This document shows positions 23,830 to 31,931 of a DNA stretch of 38,521 bases, in pieces; position 1 is the first letter of the stretch; each line of letters begins with the position of its first letter. Below the pieces are notes generated by a model. It was not told the DNA's origin. It saw only the letters and a list, made by a program, of their open reading frames with translations, and did no database searches. The stretch comes from Candidatus Paralachnospira avium (lineage in GTDB: Bacteria; Bacillota; Clostridia; Lachnospirales; Lachnospiraceae), in the NCBI GenBank assembly GCA_904420245.1, contig CAJFUL010000065.1, forward strand, positions 1 through 38,521, read 5' to 3'. The position numbers and the translations under genes were made by a program.

Positions 23830-25191
23830 TCACTGCTGGCTGCTGGCCTCGTAATCTCTCATATATCCAAGTGTCACGGGGATCTCCATCTCCTGGTATT
23901 CTCCATTGACCAGTCTCTCCACCGTCAATGTCACTTCCGTCCCGCCTTCATAATAGGAAAGCTGGGTCTTCAGCTCATCCATGGAAGCGACGTTGGTCCC
24001 CTCGATGGCTGTGATGATGTCCTTTTCCTGAAGCTCAGAAGAAGCGGCCGGTCCATTCTCCGCAATGCTGTAGACATATACGCCTTCCGGCATATTATAC
24101 ATCTGGGCATTGACCTGGTTCATATCCACGCCCGTGATCCCCAGCCAGGAAGCATTTTCCTCATCCACGGCCGTCCTGGTCTGCGCGTTCATCAGACTGT
24201 TGATGATATCCTCTGCCTCTGAAACGGGAATGGCAAATCCCATACCTTCCACATCTGTATCCGAATACTTCGCGGAGTTGATCCCGATGACTTCGCCCTT
24301 CATGTTCAGGAGCGCGCCGCCGCTGTTGCCGGGGTTGATGGCCGCATCCGTCTGGAGCAGGGTCAGAGTCTTATCATCCACCGTCACCTCACGGCTCAAA
24401 GCGCTGACATGTCCGTAAGTCAGGGACTGTCCATAGCCAAGGGCGTTTCCGATGGCGATCACTTCATCGCCGACCCGGAGCGCATTGGAATCTCCCAGCG
24501 TCGCGATCTTGATGGCGCTCATGGTATCGCTGCTCAGGGAATCCAGCGGCACCGCGATGACCGCCAGGTCGTTGTTCTCAGCAGTTCCCTTGATCTGGGC
24601 ATCCGCACTGCTGCCGTCGTCAAAGGTCGCCGTCAGGGCGCTGGCGCCCTCGATCACATGATAATTGGTGAGGATCAGAAGCTCCGTATCGTTCTGTCCG
24701 ATGATGATGCCGGATCCGGCTCCCGTCACTTCCTGGGTGCCGCCCTGGTTCCCGAAGAAGTAGCTCCAGTCATTGCTCTGGTAGATCTGGGTATTGGTGA
24801 TGGCCACGATGGAGGGCATTGCGCTCTCTGCCACATCGGCCACTGTGGAGGTCCCGGTGGAAGAGCTGCCGCCGCTGCTGGTGGTCTCGGCAGTCTGGAC
24901 TCTGGTGGTCCCCGAAGCTTCTGCCGCGTCCGCCGCCTGCTCCAGCTTATCCTCGTACCCGGTGACCTTCATCACTCCGATGAAGGTCCCGGCGCCTGCG
25001 CCGCCCAGAAGCACACCGCACAGAAGGAACATCCCGACCTTCTTCCATATACCGGAGCCCTTTTTCTTATGCTTTTTCTCCGGCTTTTTGATCTCATCCG
25101 GACCGATGGGCTCTGTGGGGATATATGTGTATGCAGAAGACATGTCCTGCTCGTTTCCATCCTGAAAATTACCATTGTAATATTCGTTCAT
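23830..25191 (-). CDS. htrA: HtrA/DegP-like membrane serine protease with PDZ domain
   Basis: Surface quality-control protease (453 aa). Cytoplasmic N-terminus rich in Asn/Asp then Lys; single membrane segment at about 51-75; Ser/Thr/Gly-rich stalk (about 90-118); trypsin-like domain with catalytic His178 (TNYHVIEG), Asp208 (ENNDLAVI) and Ser290 (NPGNSGGAL); PDZ domain from about 350 to 440 (GVYVYSIAENGPAASSELQEKDIITAIEG region). Membership of S1C is clear. The ATG at 25191 follows AAAGGAC. It stands as a single-gene unit, with a strong terminator after it and the LCP gene upstream. It acts outside the membrane on misfolded proteins in known relatives. Confidence 0.95.
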   Translation of the reverse strand: MNEYYNGNFQDGNEQDMSSAYTYIPTEPIGPDEIKKPEKKHKKKGSGIWKKVGMFLLCGVLLGGAGAGTFIGVMKVTGYEDKLEQAADAAEASGTTRVQTAETTSSGGSSSTGTSTVADVAESAMPSIVAITNTQIYQSNDWSYFFGNQGGTQEVTGAGSGIIIGQNDTELLILTNYHVIEGASALTATFDDGSSADAQIKGTAENNDLAVIAVPLDSLSSDTMSAIKIATLGDSNALRVGDEVIAIGNALGYGQSLTYGHVSALSREVTVDDKTLTLLQTDAAINPGNSGGALLNMKGEVIGINSAKYSDTDVEGMGFAIPVSEAEDIINSLMNAQTRTAVDEENASWLGITGVDMNQVNAQMYNMPEGVYVYSIAENGPAASSELQEKDIITAIEGTNVASMDELKTQLSYYEGGTEVTLTVERLVNGEYQEMEIPVTLGYMRDYEASSQQ

Positions 25192-25356
25192 ACGATCAAG
25201 TCCTTTCTCTTAATTTCTATGGATAGGATACCAGTGAATTGTGATAAAACTGTGTTATCCCGGTGAAAAAAAAATGTATTCTCTAAAAAGCTCTCTGCAT
25301 GGGCATAACTCTCCACAGCACGCCCCTTATCCTCCGGAAAGCCGCGGGATCAGCAA

Positions 25357-25387
25357 GAGGGCAGCCGTCCGTCAAACAGCTGCCCTC
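25357..25387 (-). terminator. Hairpin past the LCP gene
   Basis: GAGGGCAGC (25357-25365) pairs with GCTGCCCTC (25379-25387). It lies 13 nt past the LCP stop on the minus strand. The T run after it is poor, so it is a probable rather than certain terminator. Confidence 0.6.
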
Positions 25388-25399
25388 CCGGGATTTTCT

Positions 25400-26815
25400 C
25401 TATTCTGTCCTGTCTTCCGCGCTGTAACCGGTCAGCTCTTCGATCTTATTGCTGATCTGCTGGACGGTAGAAGAAGGCGTATAGGACGTGTCTCCGAACA
25501 GGTTTGCATGAAGCTCTGTCACGTCCTCAGCCAGCCCCAGCGGCACCTTCACAGAACCTGAGCTTTCCACATACGCATCCACCTGGTGATAGGGGAAGGC
25601 GCTCATGGACGTGATGGAATATTTTCCCACATCCGGAACCAGCGCCAGCACGTCGGCCAGAGTCAGGTTTGTGCTCACCTCGGGGAATACCGCATTGCAG
25701 ATCTCGATCAGCTTTGTGGGGCTGCACTGCTTCAGCTTCTCCAGGATCATGCCCACCACTTCCCTCTGCCGCTGGGTCCGGCCGTCGTCGCCGCCGTTGT
25801 TGTGGCGGATCCGGCAGTAGGCCACCGTCTGGACGCCGTCCAGGGTCTGCAGGCCTGGACCATCTATCTGAGTGGTTCCCTTTCCCAGACCAGTGGCATC
25901 GCTGATGGTATTTTCCTGGGTATTGGTGATATAACCGTTGATCTCATCCATCATACTCTCCGGTACGTCGATCTCCATACCTCCGAGCAGATCCACCACC
26001 TGGGCCACGGCATACCAGTTGACCGTCACATATTCGGTGATGGAAAGATCCAGGTTTTTATTCAGCGCATTGAGCGCCCCCAGATCCCCGCCGGTGTGAT
26101 AAGCATTGTTTGCTTTTGCATACTTATCCTCGATCCCATTGGTAATATCCGGCACATTCCAGTACGTATCCCGCAGCACGGAGGTCAGGGATACTTCCTT
26201 GGTCTCATTGTTGATGTTGACGATCATGATCACATCACTATGGGTTCCTACTTCGTCCCGCCCAAAGACCGCGATGGTCCTGTAGCCGGACATACTCTCC
26301 ATAGTCTGCTCAGACAGATCGTTGATATGGACATCCTTTTCCGCAAACGTGGGCGGCTGGATCCTGTCCCACAGGGAGATCACGAATACTCCCGCTATCA
26401 CCAGCACCAGCAGCAGTCCTTCGACGGCAAACAAAGCACGTCTGATCCTGCGCTTCTTTTTAGCCTTGGGCGAAAGGGGTCTTTTCCCTTTTTGGCCGGC
26501 AGAAGCCGGCTGGCGTTTCCTGGAGGACATATCCTCATACTCATAGCTGCGGCCGGCAGTTCCGGTCCGCCGCGTCCTGTCGTAAGGATCCACCCCCATG
26601 GGCCTGCGCCCTGCTGTCTGAGACGTCTTCCTGGCAGCTCCTGAAGCAGCGCTCCGCGTACTGCCTGTTCTCTGGCTGCCGCTGCGGCTCTGGGCAGTCC
26701 GGCTCTGAGAAGTCCGTCTCTGGGCCGCCGCCCCGGCATCGGGCCTTACCCGTTTTCTCTGCTCCAGCTCCCGCCGGCGCCTTTCGTATTCGTAGTCTTC
26801 ATCCTTGTACTTCAT
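25400..26815 (-). CDS. LytR-CpsA-Psr (LCP) family cell-wall glycopolymer ligase
   Basis: Membrane-anchored phosphotransferase (471 aa). LCP proteins move lipid-linked glycopolymers onto peptidoglycan. The N-terminal ~120 residues are cytoplasmic, very basic and Ser/Thr-rich (ERRRRELEQRKR, then many SRT/GSQRTG stretches). One membrane helix follows at about 128-152. The LCP domain begins near residue 180 (YRTIAVFGRDEVGTHSDVIMIVNINNETKEVSLTSVLRDTYW region), with Arg/Asp residues for pyrophosphate binding and the late VAYCRIRHNNGGDDGRTQRQREV stretch. The ATG at 26815 follows AAAGGAA. It lies 27 nt after the sugar-transferase gene, which would make the lipid-linked substrate, so the two likely act in one pathway. 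Confidence 0.94.
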   Translation of the reverse strand: MKYKDEDYEYERRRRELEQRKRVRPDAGAAAQRRTSQSRTAQSRSGSQRTGSTRSAASGAARKTSQTAGRRPMGVDPYDRTRRTGTAGRSYEYEDMSSRKRQPASAGQKGKRPLSPKAKKKRRIRRALFAVEGLLLVLVIAGVFVISLWDRIQPPTFAEKDVHINDLSEQTMESMSGYRTIAVFGRDEVGTHSDVIMIVNINNETKEVSLTSVLRDTYWNVPDITNGIEDKYAKANNAYHTGGDLGALNALNKNLDLSITEYVTVNWYAVAQVVDLLGGMEIDVPESMMDEINGYITNTQENTISDATGLGKGTTQIDGPGLQTLDGVQTVAYCRIRHNNGGDDGRTQRQREVVGMILEKLKQCSPTKLIEICNAVFPEVSTNLTLADVLALVPDVGKYSITSMSAFPYHQVDAYVESSGSVKVPLGLAEDVTELHANLFGDTSYTPSSTVQQISNKIEELTGYSAEDRTE

Positions 26816-26842
26816 GGCCTATTCCTTTCCGTATCCCGGGCC

Positions 26843-28243
26843 TCAATACGCATTCTTATTGACAAATCCCCGGAAAAATGTTAAAAAGATGATCTTAAAA
26901 TCCAGTCCGAGACTCCAGTTCTCAATATAATACAGATCATATTCGATCCGTTTTGTGATAGAAGTATCTCCCCGGTATCCATTGACCTGGGCCCATCCCG
27001 TAAGCCCCGGCCGGACCTGGTGCTTGACCATATATCTGGGGATCTCCTCCCGGAACTTTTCCACAAAATGCGGCCGCTCCGGCCTGGGTCCCACCAGGCT
27101 CATGTCGCCTTTGACGATATTCCAGAATTGCGGAAGCTCGTCCAGGCTGGTCTTTCGGATAAACTTTCCCACCTTTGTGACCCGCGGATCGTTCTTTGTC
27201 GTCCAGGCCTTCTGCTCTTCCGTGGGCTTTTGGACTTCCATGGAACGGAACTTATACATCTTAAAAGGACGGTTGTGGAGTCCCACCCGCTCCTGGCTGA
27301 AGATCACCGGTCCGGGAGAGGACACCTTGACCGCAATGGCCACGCCCAGCATGACAGGCGAGGACAGGACAAGGGCCAAAGTCCCTCCTATGATATCCAT
27401 GGTCCTCTTCACCGCCGCATTGAAAGAATCCGTCAGCGGCACATTGCGGATATTGATGACAGGAAGACCCAGCAGGTCTTCTGTGTACGGCTTCGTCGGT
27501 ATGACTTTATTGTAATCGGGAATAAACTTTGTATGCACGCCGGACTTTTCGCAGGCGTTGACGATCCGTTCCAGCTTGTCATATTCATTGATGCTGAGCG
27601 TGATGGCGATCTCATCCAGACGGTTCATGGGAAGGATCTCATCCAGATTGGCGATGGGCCCCAGTACACGGACGCCTTTATACTCTGTCCCCCGCTCCGC
27701 GTGGTCATCCAGGATGCCCCGGATCAGATACCCCCAGTCCGGGTTGGCCACCACCCTGTCGATATACCCCTGAGCCGCCCGGCTGTAGCCGATGAGGAGC
27801 ACATGCTTCAGATTATAGCCCTTCCGCCGGAAAGACCGCAGGATGCTGCGCAGCGTCAGCCGGAAGGCCGCTTCCAGCATAAAATTGAAGCCTACGAATA
27901 AAAAGATCATCAGCCGGGAAAAATGCTGCAGCCGGTCCTTTGCCAGATAGAGCACCAGCGTGATGATCAGCGCCCCGACCACATTGGCCTTGAATACATT
28001 AAAAAGCTCCAGCCGCCTCCCCATTACCCGCATGGGTTCATATAAATGAAACACCCAGTACAGGATCAGTCCGCCGGGGACAATATACAGCAAGGCGCTG
28101 AAGTAAACTCCTCTGGGAAGGCCTAAGGTCCTGCCCATATAGCCAAAGATCATCCAATATGCTATGAGATAAGATATAATTATAATAAACGCATCGATCA
28201 CCACATGGAGCCGGTTCAGATGCTTTTGATTATCCTTAATCAA
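26843..28243 (-). CDS. Undecaprenyl-phosphate sugar phosphotransferase (polyprenyl glycosylphosphotransferase)
   Basis: Initiating enzyme of polysaccharide assembly (466 aa): transfers sugar-1-phosphate from a nucleotide sugar to undecaprenyl phosphate. The N-terminal part has several membrane helices (about residues 13-35, 45-66, 84-102, 108-124). A Rossmann-like CoA-binding-type domain follows (HVLLIGYSRAAQGYIDRV at about 145). The C-terminal bacterial sugar transferase domain begins with one more helix (about 285-310), then GPVIFSQERVGLHNRPFKMYKFRSM, DELPQFWNIVKGDMSLVGPRPE and VRPGLTGWAQVNGYRG. The start is TTG at 28243 behind AGGTG; no ATG in frame gives the full first helix. The sugar is probably glucose or galactose, which sequence alone cannot decide. 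Followed at 27 nt by the LCP gene. Confidence 0.94.
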   Translation of the reverse strand: MIKDNQKHLNRLHVVIDAFIIIISYLIAYWMIFGYMGRTLGLPRGVYFSALLYIVPGGLILYWVFHLYEPMRVMGRRLELFNVFKANVVGALIITLVLYLAKDRLQHFSRLMIFLFVGFNFMLEAAFRLTLRSILRSFRRKGYNLKHVLLIGYSRAAQGYIDRVVANPDWGYLIRGILDDHAERGTEYKGVRVLGPIANLDEILPMNRLDEIAITLSINEYDKLERIVNACEKSGVHTKFIPDYNKVIPTKPYTEDLLGLPVINIRNVPLTDSFNAAVKRTMDIIGGTLALVLSSPVMLGVAIAVKVSSPGPVIFSQERVGLHNRPFKMYKFRSMEVQKPTEEQKAWTTKNDPRVTKVGKFIRKTSLDELPQFWNIVKGDMSLVGPRPERPHFVEKFREEIPRYMVKHQVRPGLTGWAQVNGYRGDTSITKRIEYDLYYIENWSLGLDFKIIFLTFFRGFVNKNAY

Positions 28244-28294
28244 TCCATTTCACCTATAGCCTTCCTCGATAATCCCGCCTATTCGTCGTTTTAT

Positions 28295-28323
28295 ATCATA
28301 CAAAATCTGATTTCAAAAGGCAA
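28295..28323 (-). promoter_or_regulatory. Promoter of the sugar transferase-LCP unit
   Basis: On the minus strand: TTGCCT (28318-28323), 17-nt spacer, TATGAT (28295-28300), about 50 nt before the TTG start. Just upstream, a short AAACC/GGTTT stem with a following T run (about 28328-28347) may terminate the GT2 message. Confidence 0.6.
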
Positions 28324-28353
28324 CAGAAAAAACCATGAAGGTTTCTTAAAGTT

Positions 28354-29352
28354 TTATGAACTGGCGGGTTTTCGCAGCTTCCGCTGCAGGAATTCCCATA
28401 TATACCCAAAGGTACCGCTCACGAGGCGGCCTTCTATGCAGATATAATGCCAGAGATTCCCAAAGGAGAATTTCACTTTCCGGCACTGCTTCCTGGTGCG
28501 CCAGCCCTCCTTCAGTCCTTCTTTATATTCCCGGCCGAAACCGATCTTCCTGAAAAAAAGGCTCTTGACAAAAGCGCCCGCCGCAAGGGCCGGGAAATTC
28601 AGGATCATCTGGAAAAGCGGCATATTTTTATAATTCAGGTATATACTATTCCTGGCCGCCAGCCGCACCTTAAAAGCGTTATATTTGGATCCGCTGGTCC
28701 CGCTGCCCACATGCTCCACCTGCGCATCCGGCGCGTAGAGATTCTGCCATCCGTGGATCCTGGCCCGGTATCCCACATCCAGATCCTCCAGATAGGCAAA
28801 ATGCAGCTCGTCAAAATATCCGATCTTCTCAAAGACCTCTCTGCGGTAGATGGCCGCTCCGGCGCAGGCCGAAAAGACCCTGGCCGGTTTCGTATACCGT
28901 TCCACAGAATGGGCTACGCCCCTCTGGAAGGCCCATCCCAGCACCGTATACTGATCGCCTGCATCGTCGATCAGCTCCGGATGGTACATCTGGATCATCT
29001 TGGGACTGGCGGAAAAAGCTTTTGGATGGCTGTCCATGGCCTTCACCAGAGCCTCCACATATCCGGGCCGCACCTTTGTATCATTGTTGAGCAGGATCAC
29101 ATAAGGAGTCTGCGCGGCCCGTATCCCTTCGTTGACTGCCCGGCTGAAGCCATAATTCTGATCCAGGACGATCCTCTTCACCTGGGGATACTGTTCTTTC
29201 ACAAGCTCCACGCTTCCGTCCGACGACCCATTGTCCACCAGGATCACCTCAAGATCCCGGCAGCTCTGGCCCTCCAGCGCCTCCATGCAGTCCTTCATAA
29301 AGGCTTTTCCATTGTAATTGGGAATCACGATCGTAACCTTTGCCTCTGACAT
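28354..29352 (-). CDS. Glycosyltransferase family 2, rhamnosyltransferase-like
   Basis: Cytoplasmic GT2 enzyme (332 aa) that adds a sugar to a growing glycan. The N-terminal GT-A fold has VTIVIPNYNGKAFMKDCMEAL, VDNGSSDGS and the metal site in LLNNDTKVRP. The middle holds YREVFEKIGYFDE and YLEDLDVGYRARIHGW, typical of the WbbL/rhamnosyltransferase-like subgroup, and the C-terminus is basic and amphipathic for membrane contact. The ATG at 29352 follows GGAGAG. The nearby rfbABD genes make a rhamnose donor plausible but not proven. It is separated from the next upstream gene by about 340 nt, so it probably has its own promoter in the AT-rich gap. Confidence 0.9.
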   Translation of the reverse strand: MSEAKVTIVIPNYNGKAFMKDCMEALEGQSCRDLEVILVDNGSSDGSVELVKEQYPQVKRIVLDQNYGFSRAVNEGIRAAQTPYVILLNNDTKVRPGYVEALVKAMDSHPKAFSASPKMIQMYHPELIDDAGDQYTVLGWAFQRGVAHSVERYTKPARVFSACAGAAIYRREVFEKIGYFDELHFAYLEDLDVGYRARIHGWQNLYAPDAQVEHVGSGTSGSKYNAFKVRLAARNSIYLNYKNMPLFQMILNFPALAAGAFVKSLFFRKIGFGREYKEGLKEGWRTRKQCRKVKFSFGNLWHYICIEGRLVSGTFGYIWEFLQRKLRKPASS

Positions 29353-29693
29353 CCTCTGCTCTCCATTTGAATCCTTCACGGCAGTACAGCTTTAGATTAT
29401 AGCGGAAAATGGGGGAAAATGCAAGTATTATGACATATAAGGGAGACCTAGATCATCTTTATATAATATATATATTTAAGTGAATAACTCCAATCCAATT
29501 AAGGTCAGATTCCCTCCTTAACTGCTTCAAACAACCTCATCACTCCGGTAAACATACTCCCAATAAAATCTTGTTCATCTCTAAAATGACCATTGCACCC
29601 ATTTCATCAAGTTTCAGATCGCTTTGCTTTTATCCGATGAACCAACAAATAATGGATCAGACTGCACCTATAGTCTGATACCTTCTGTATCCT
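29353..29693. other. 341-nt gap with possible gene remnant and promoter
   Basis: No intact gene. At 29656-29679 an 8-bp inverted repeat (ATCAGACT/AGTCTGAT) follows the tandem GT stop and may be a weak terminator. At 29505-29603 the minus strand has an open frame of 32 codons, closed by TGA, that reads like a protein C-terminus (HFRDEQDFIGSMFTGVMRLF...). It has no start or ribosome site and may be a decayed gene tail. At about 29465-29495 an AT-rich stretch (TTGGAG, 17 nt, TATATT on the minus strand) could be the GT2 promoter. Confidence 0.45.
29656..29679 (-). terminator. Possible terminator after the tandem glycosyltransferase gene
   Basis: ATCAGACT (29656-29663) and AGTCTGAT (29672-29679) form a perfect 8-bp stem with an 8-nt loop, 15 nt past the gene's stop on the minus strand. 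The following T content is modest (ATTATTTG). Confidence 0.45.
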
Positions 29694-31880
29694 CTATTCC
29701 TTCCATGGCTCTTTTTCAAAATTGCGCAAGGAAAAGTCCGAATTCAGTAAAGTCAGGTTTAGATTGTAATATGGATCCCCCTTTTCCAAGATCTCCGGCC
29801 ACCGTTTCCGGAACGTTTCCACTTCCCGTTCAAATCGCAGCACCTTTTGGGGAGTGTCTTCAATCCCCCTGGACTTTGATTCATAATGATATAACTGAGC
29901 AAATGGATTGTATACAACCAGCTTCCCCAGGGCTCGCACTTTCATACAATAGTCTATATCATTAAAGGCCACTGCCAGTCCCTCATAAAAGCCTTCCGCT
30001 TTTTCGAATATCTTTCTCTTTGTCATCATACAGGCTGCTGTCACTGCGCTGAGATCCTGAGCGCAGAAAGCCCGGAGGAAATAGGTCTTTTCTCCTTTAT
30101 GGAATCCAACAAACGCATGTCCGGCGATGCCGCCGTATCCAACGATAACGCCTGCATGCTGAATCGTATCATCGTCGTAGAAAAGCCTAGCTCCCACGAT
30201 CCCCACATCTTCCCGTTGGCAATATCCCAGCAGTTCCTCTATGCAATCCGCATTGATAAACTCAGTATCATTATTTAAAAATAAAAGGTATTCCCCGGTC
30301 GTATATGATATCGCATAATTATTGATCGCGGAAAAATTAAAGCCTTCTTTCCCCTTCCAGGTTATGACCTTTAAGTTTTGATAAAGCTTCTCCATTTCCT
30401 GATAGCAAACGAACGTTTCCTCTTCCGTACTGTTATTTTCCACGATCACGACTTCTACATTTTTATAAGAAGCCTTTTCCATAATAGAATGAACACAGAC
30501 TTTTAAATCCTCTATATGATCCTTATTGGGAATGATGATCGAAACTTTAGGGGTTCCTTTTACCGGATACTTAACTCTATACGCTCCCAATACTTCATTC
30601 TGTAGCACTTCCACCTGACCGATCCCAACCCGCTGGCAATGAGCCTTGATCGCTTTCGCTCCTGCTTCAAAGGCATATAATTTTTTTGACGGATCTTCCG
30701 CTGTCGACTGCTCACTGGCCCGCCAGTGATATAACACCTTAGGAATATGCCCAATATGCTTTGCCTGTTCCGTACAGCGAAAGATAAAGTCGTAATCCTG
30801 CGCGCCGTCAAATTCCTCCCGAAATCCTCCTATCTGCTCTGCCAATACCCTTTTTACAACAAATAGATGCGAAATGTAATTCATACTGCGCAGCAAATCC
30901 AGGTTAAAATCCGGTTTAAAATGTGGATCCAGATAAAATTCTTTATTTTTTTTGTAAGTCAATTTATCTTCATCAGAATAAATGACTTCCGCTGGATCAC
31001 CCTTTTCTTTTGTTTGATTTAAATATAGGGCACATTCAAAAAGAGCCTCTTCCGGCAAAATATCGTCATGATCCAAAAGAGCAATATAATCCCCTTCCGC
31101 CAACTTTAACGCTGCATTGGTATTTCCCGCAATGCCAGCATTCTTTTCCAATGTCACAAATTTAATGCGGGGATCCTGCTTTTGGGCCTCTTCCAGCAAT
31201 GTTGTCAATGGAGTCCTTCCCTGCTCCGCTCCACTTCCATCTGCCATACACAATTCCCAATTTTGGTAAGTCTGTTTCTGCACAGACTCGATCATCTCTC
31301 TTAAGAATTTTTCCGGCGTCCGAAAAAGCGGCACAATCACACTAAACTTAGGTTCCCACACAAGTTTCGTCTTTCTTTGCAGCTCCAGTTCCTCTTCCGT
31401 GGGAATTACCTGCTTTCTCCATCCATTGTAATCGATCTTATTCCCTGTTATCTTCCTGTGTAGCTTTTTAAAAAACGCTTTAACTCCATACTGTTTTAAA
31501 AAGGCAATCCCTCTACCGATCGTATCTGACCGAAAGATTTCCCGTATCCTTAAAATCCTGTCACGCTTATCCTTTTGCCGGTCGCCCGGCACCAATTTTT
31601 CTTTCTTACGCTTTCCATCCGCTTTAAAGACCATGTAATAAGTATTTTCCGGCTGATAATCAATCAGGATGCAAAATCCCAACTTCAACCTGCTCTCACC
31701 ATGAAACACATCCTGATTGACATCATATCGCCCAGTATCTGTCCTATCGATCGGAACAACACGGCCTTTCTGATCGCAAACTTCTATATCCACCGGCACA
31801 TCCGGGGAGGCGCTTGCCGCCCATCCCAAGACAACCATCGTAGAATTTTGGATCTTAATGTTATCGACATAATATTTCAT
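29694..31880 (-). CDS. Tandem-domain glycosyltransferase (two GT2 domains) with N-terminal beta domain
   Basis: Large cytoplasmic glycosyltransferase (728 aa). Residues 1-75 form a beta-rich accessory domain (VLGWAASASPDVPVDIEVCD), followed by a basic helical linker. GT2 domain one starts at about 179 (FSVIVPLFRTPEKFL) with metal site LLDHDDILPEEALFE. GT2 domain two starts at about 446 (VSIIIPNKDHIEDL) with LLFLNNDTEFI and a C-terminal FNDIDYCMKVRALG motif. Both domains look catalytic, so the enzyme may add two different or alternating sugars, as in rhamnan or O-antigen assembly. The ATG at 31880 follows AAAGGATC; an earlier Met lacks a ribosome site. It lies 51 nt after the GH78-like gene, probably in one message with it. 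It is more AT-rich than genes to its left. Confidence 0.9.
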   Translation of the reverse strand: MKYYVDNIKIQNSTMVVLGWAASASPDVPVDIEVCDQKGRVVPIDRTDTGRYDVNQDVFHGESRLKLGFCILIDYQPENTYYMVFKADGKRKKEKLVPGDRQKDKRDRILRIREIFRSDTIGRGIAFLKQYGVKAFFKKLHRKITGNKIDYNGWRKQVIPTEEELELQRKTKLVWEPKFSVIVPLFRTPEKFLREMIESVQKQTYQNWELCMADGSGAEQGRTPLTTLLEEAQKQDPRIKFVTLEKNAGIAGNTNAALKLAEGDYIALLDHDDILPEEALFECALYLNQTKEKGDPAEVIYSDEDKLTYKKNKEFYLDPHFKPDFNLDLLRSMNYISHLFVVKRVLAEQIGGFREEFDGAQDYDFIFRCTEQAKHIGHIPKVLYHWRASEQSTAEDPSKKLYAFEAGAKAIKAHCQRVGIGQVEVLQNEVLGAYRVKYPVKGTPKVSIIIPNKDHIEDLKVCVHSIMEKASYKNVEVVIVENNSTEEETFVCYQEMEKLYQNLKVITWKGKEGFNFSAINNYAISYTTGEYLLFLNNDTEFINADCIEELLGYCQREDVGIVGARLFYDDDTIQHAGVIVGYGGIAGHAFVGFHKGEKTYFLRAFCAQDLSAVTAACMMTKRKIFEKAEGFYEGLAVAFNDIDYCMKVRALGKLVVYNPFAQLYHYESKSRGIEDTPQKVLRFEREVETFRKRWPEILEKGDPYYNLNLTLLNSDFSLRNFEKEPWKE

Positions 31881-31931
31881 TTCTGATCCTTTCGCTTTTC
31901 CAGAGCATTGCACCTTTTTATCTTAGCTCAA

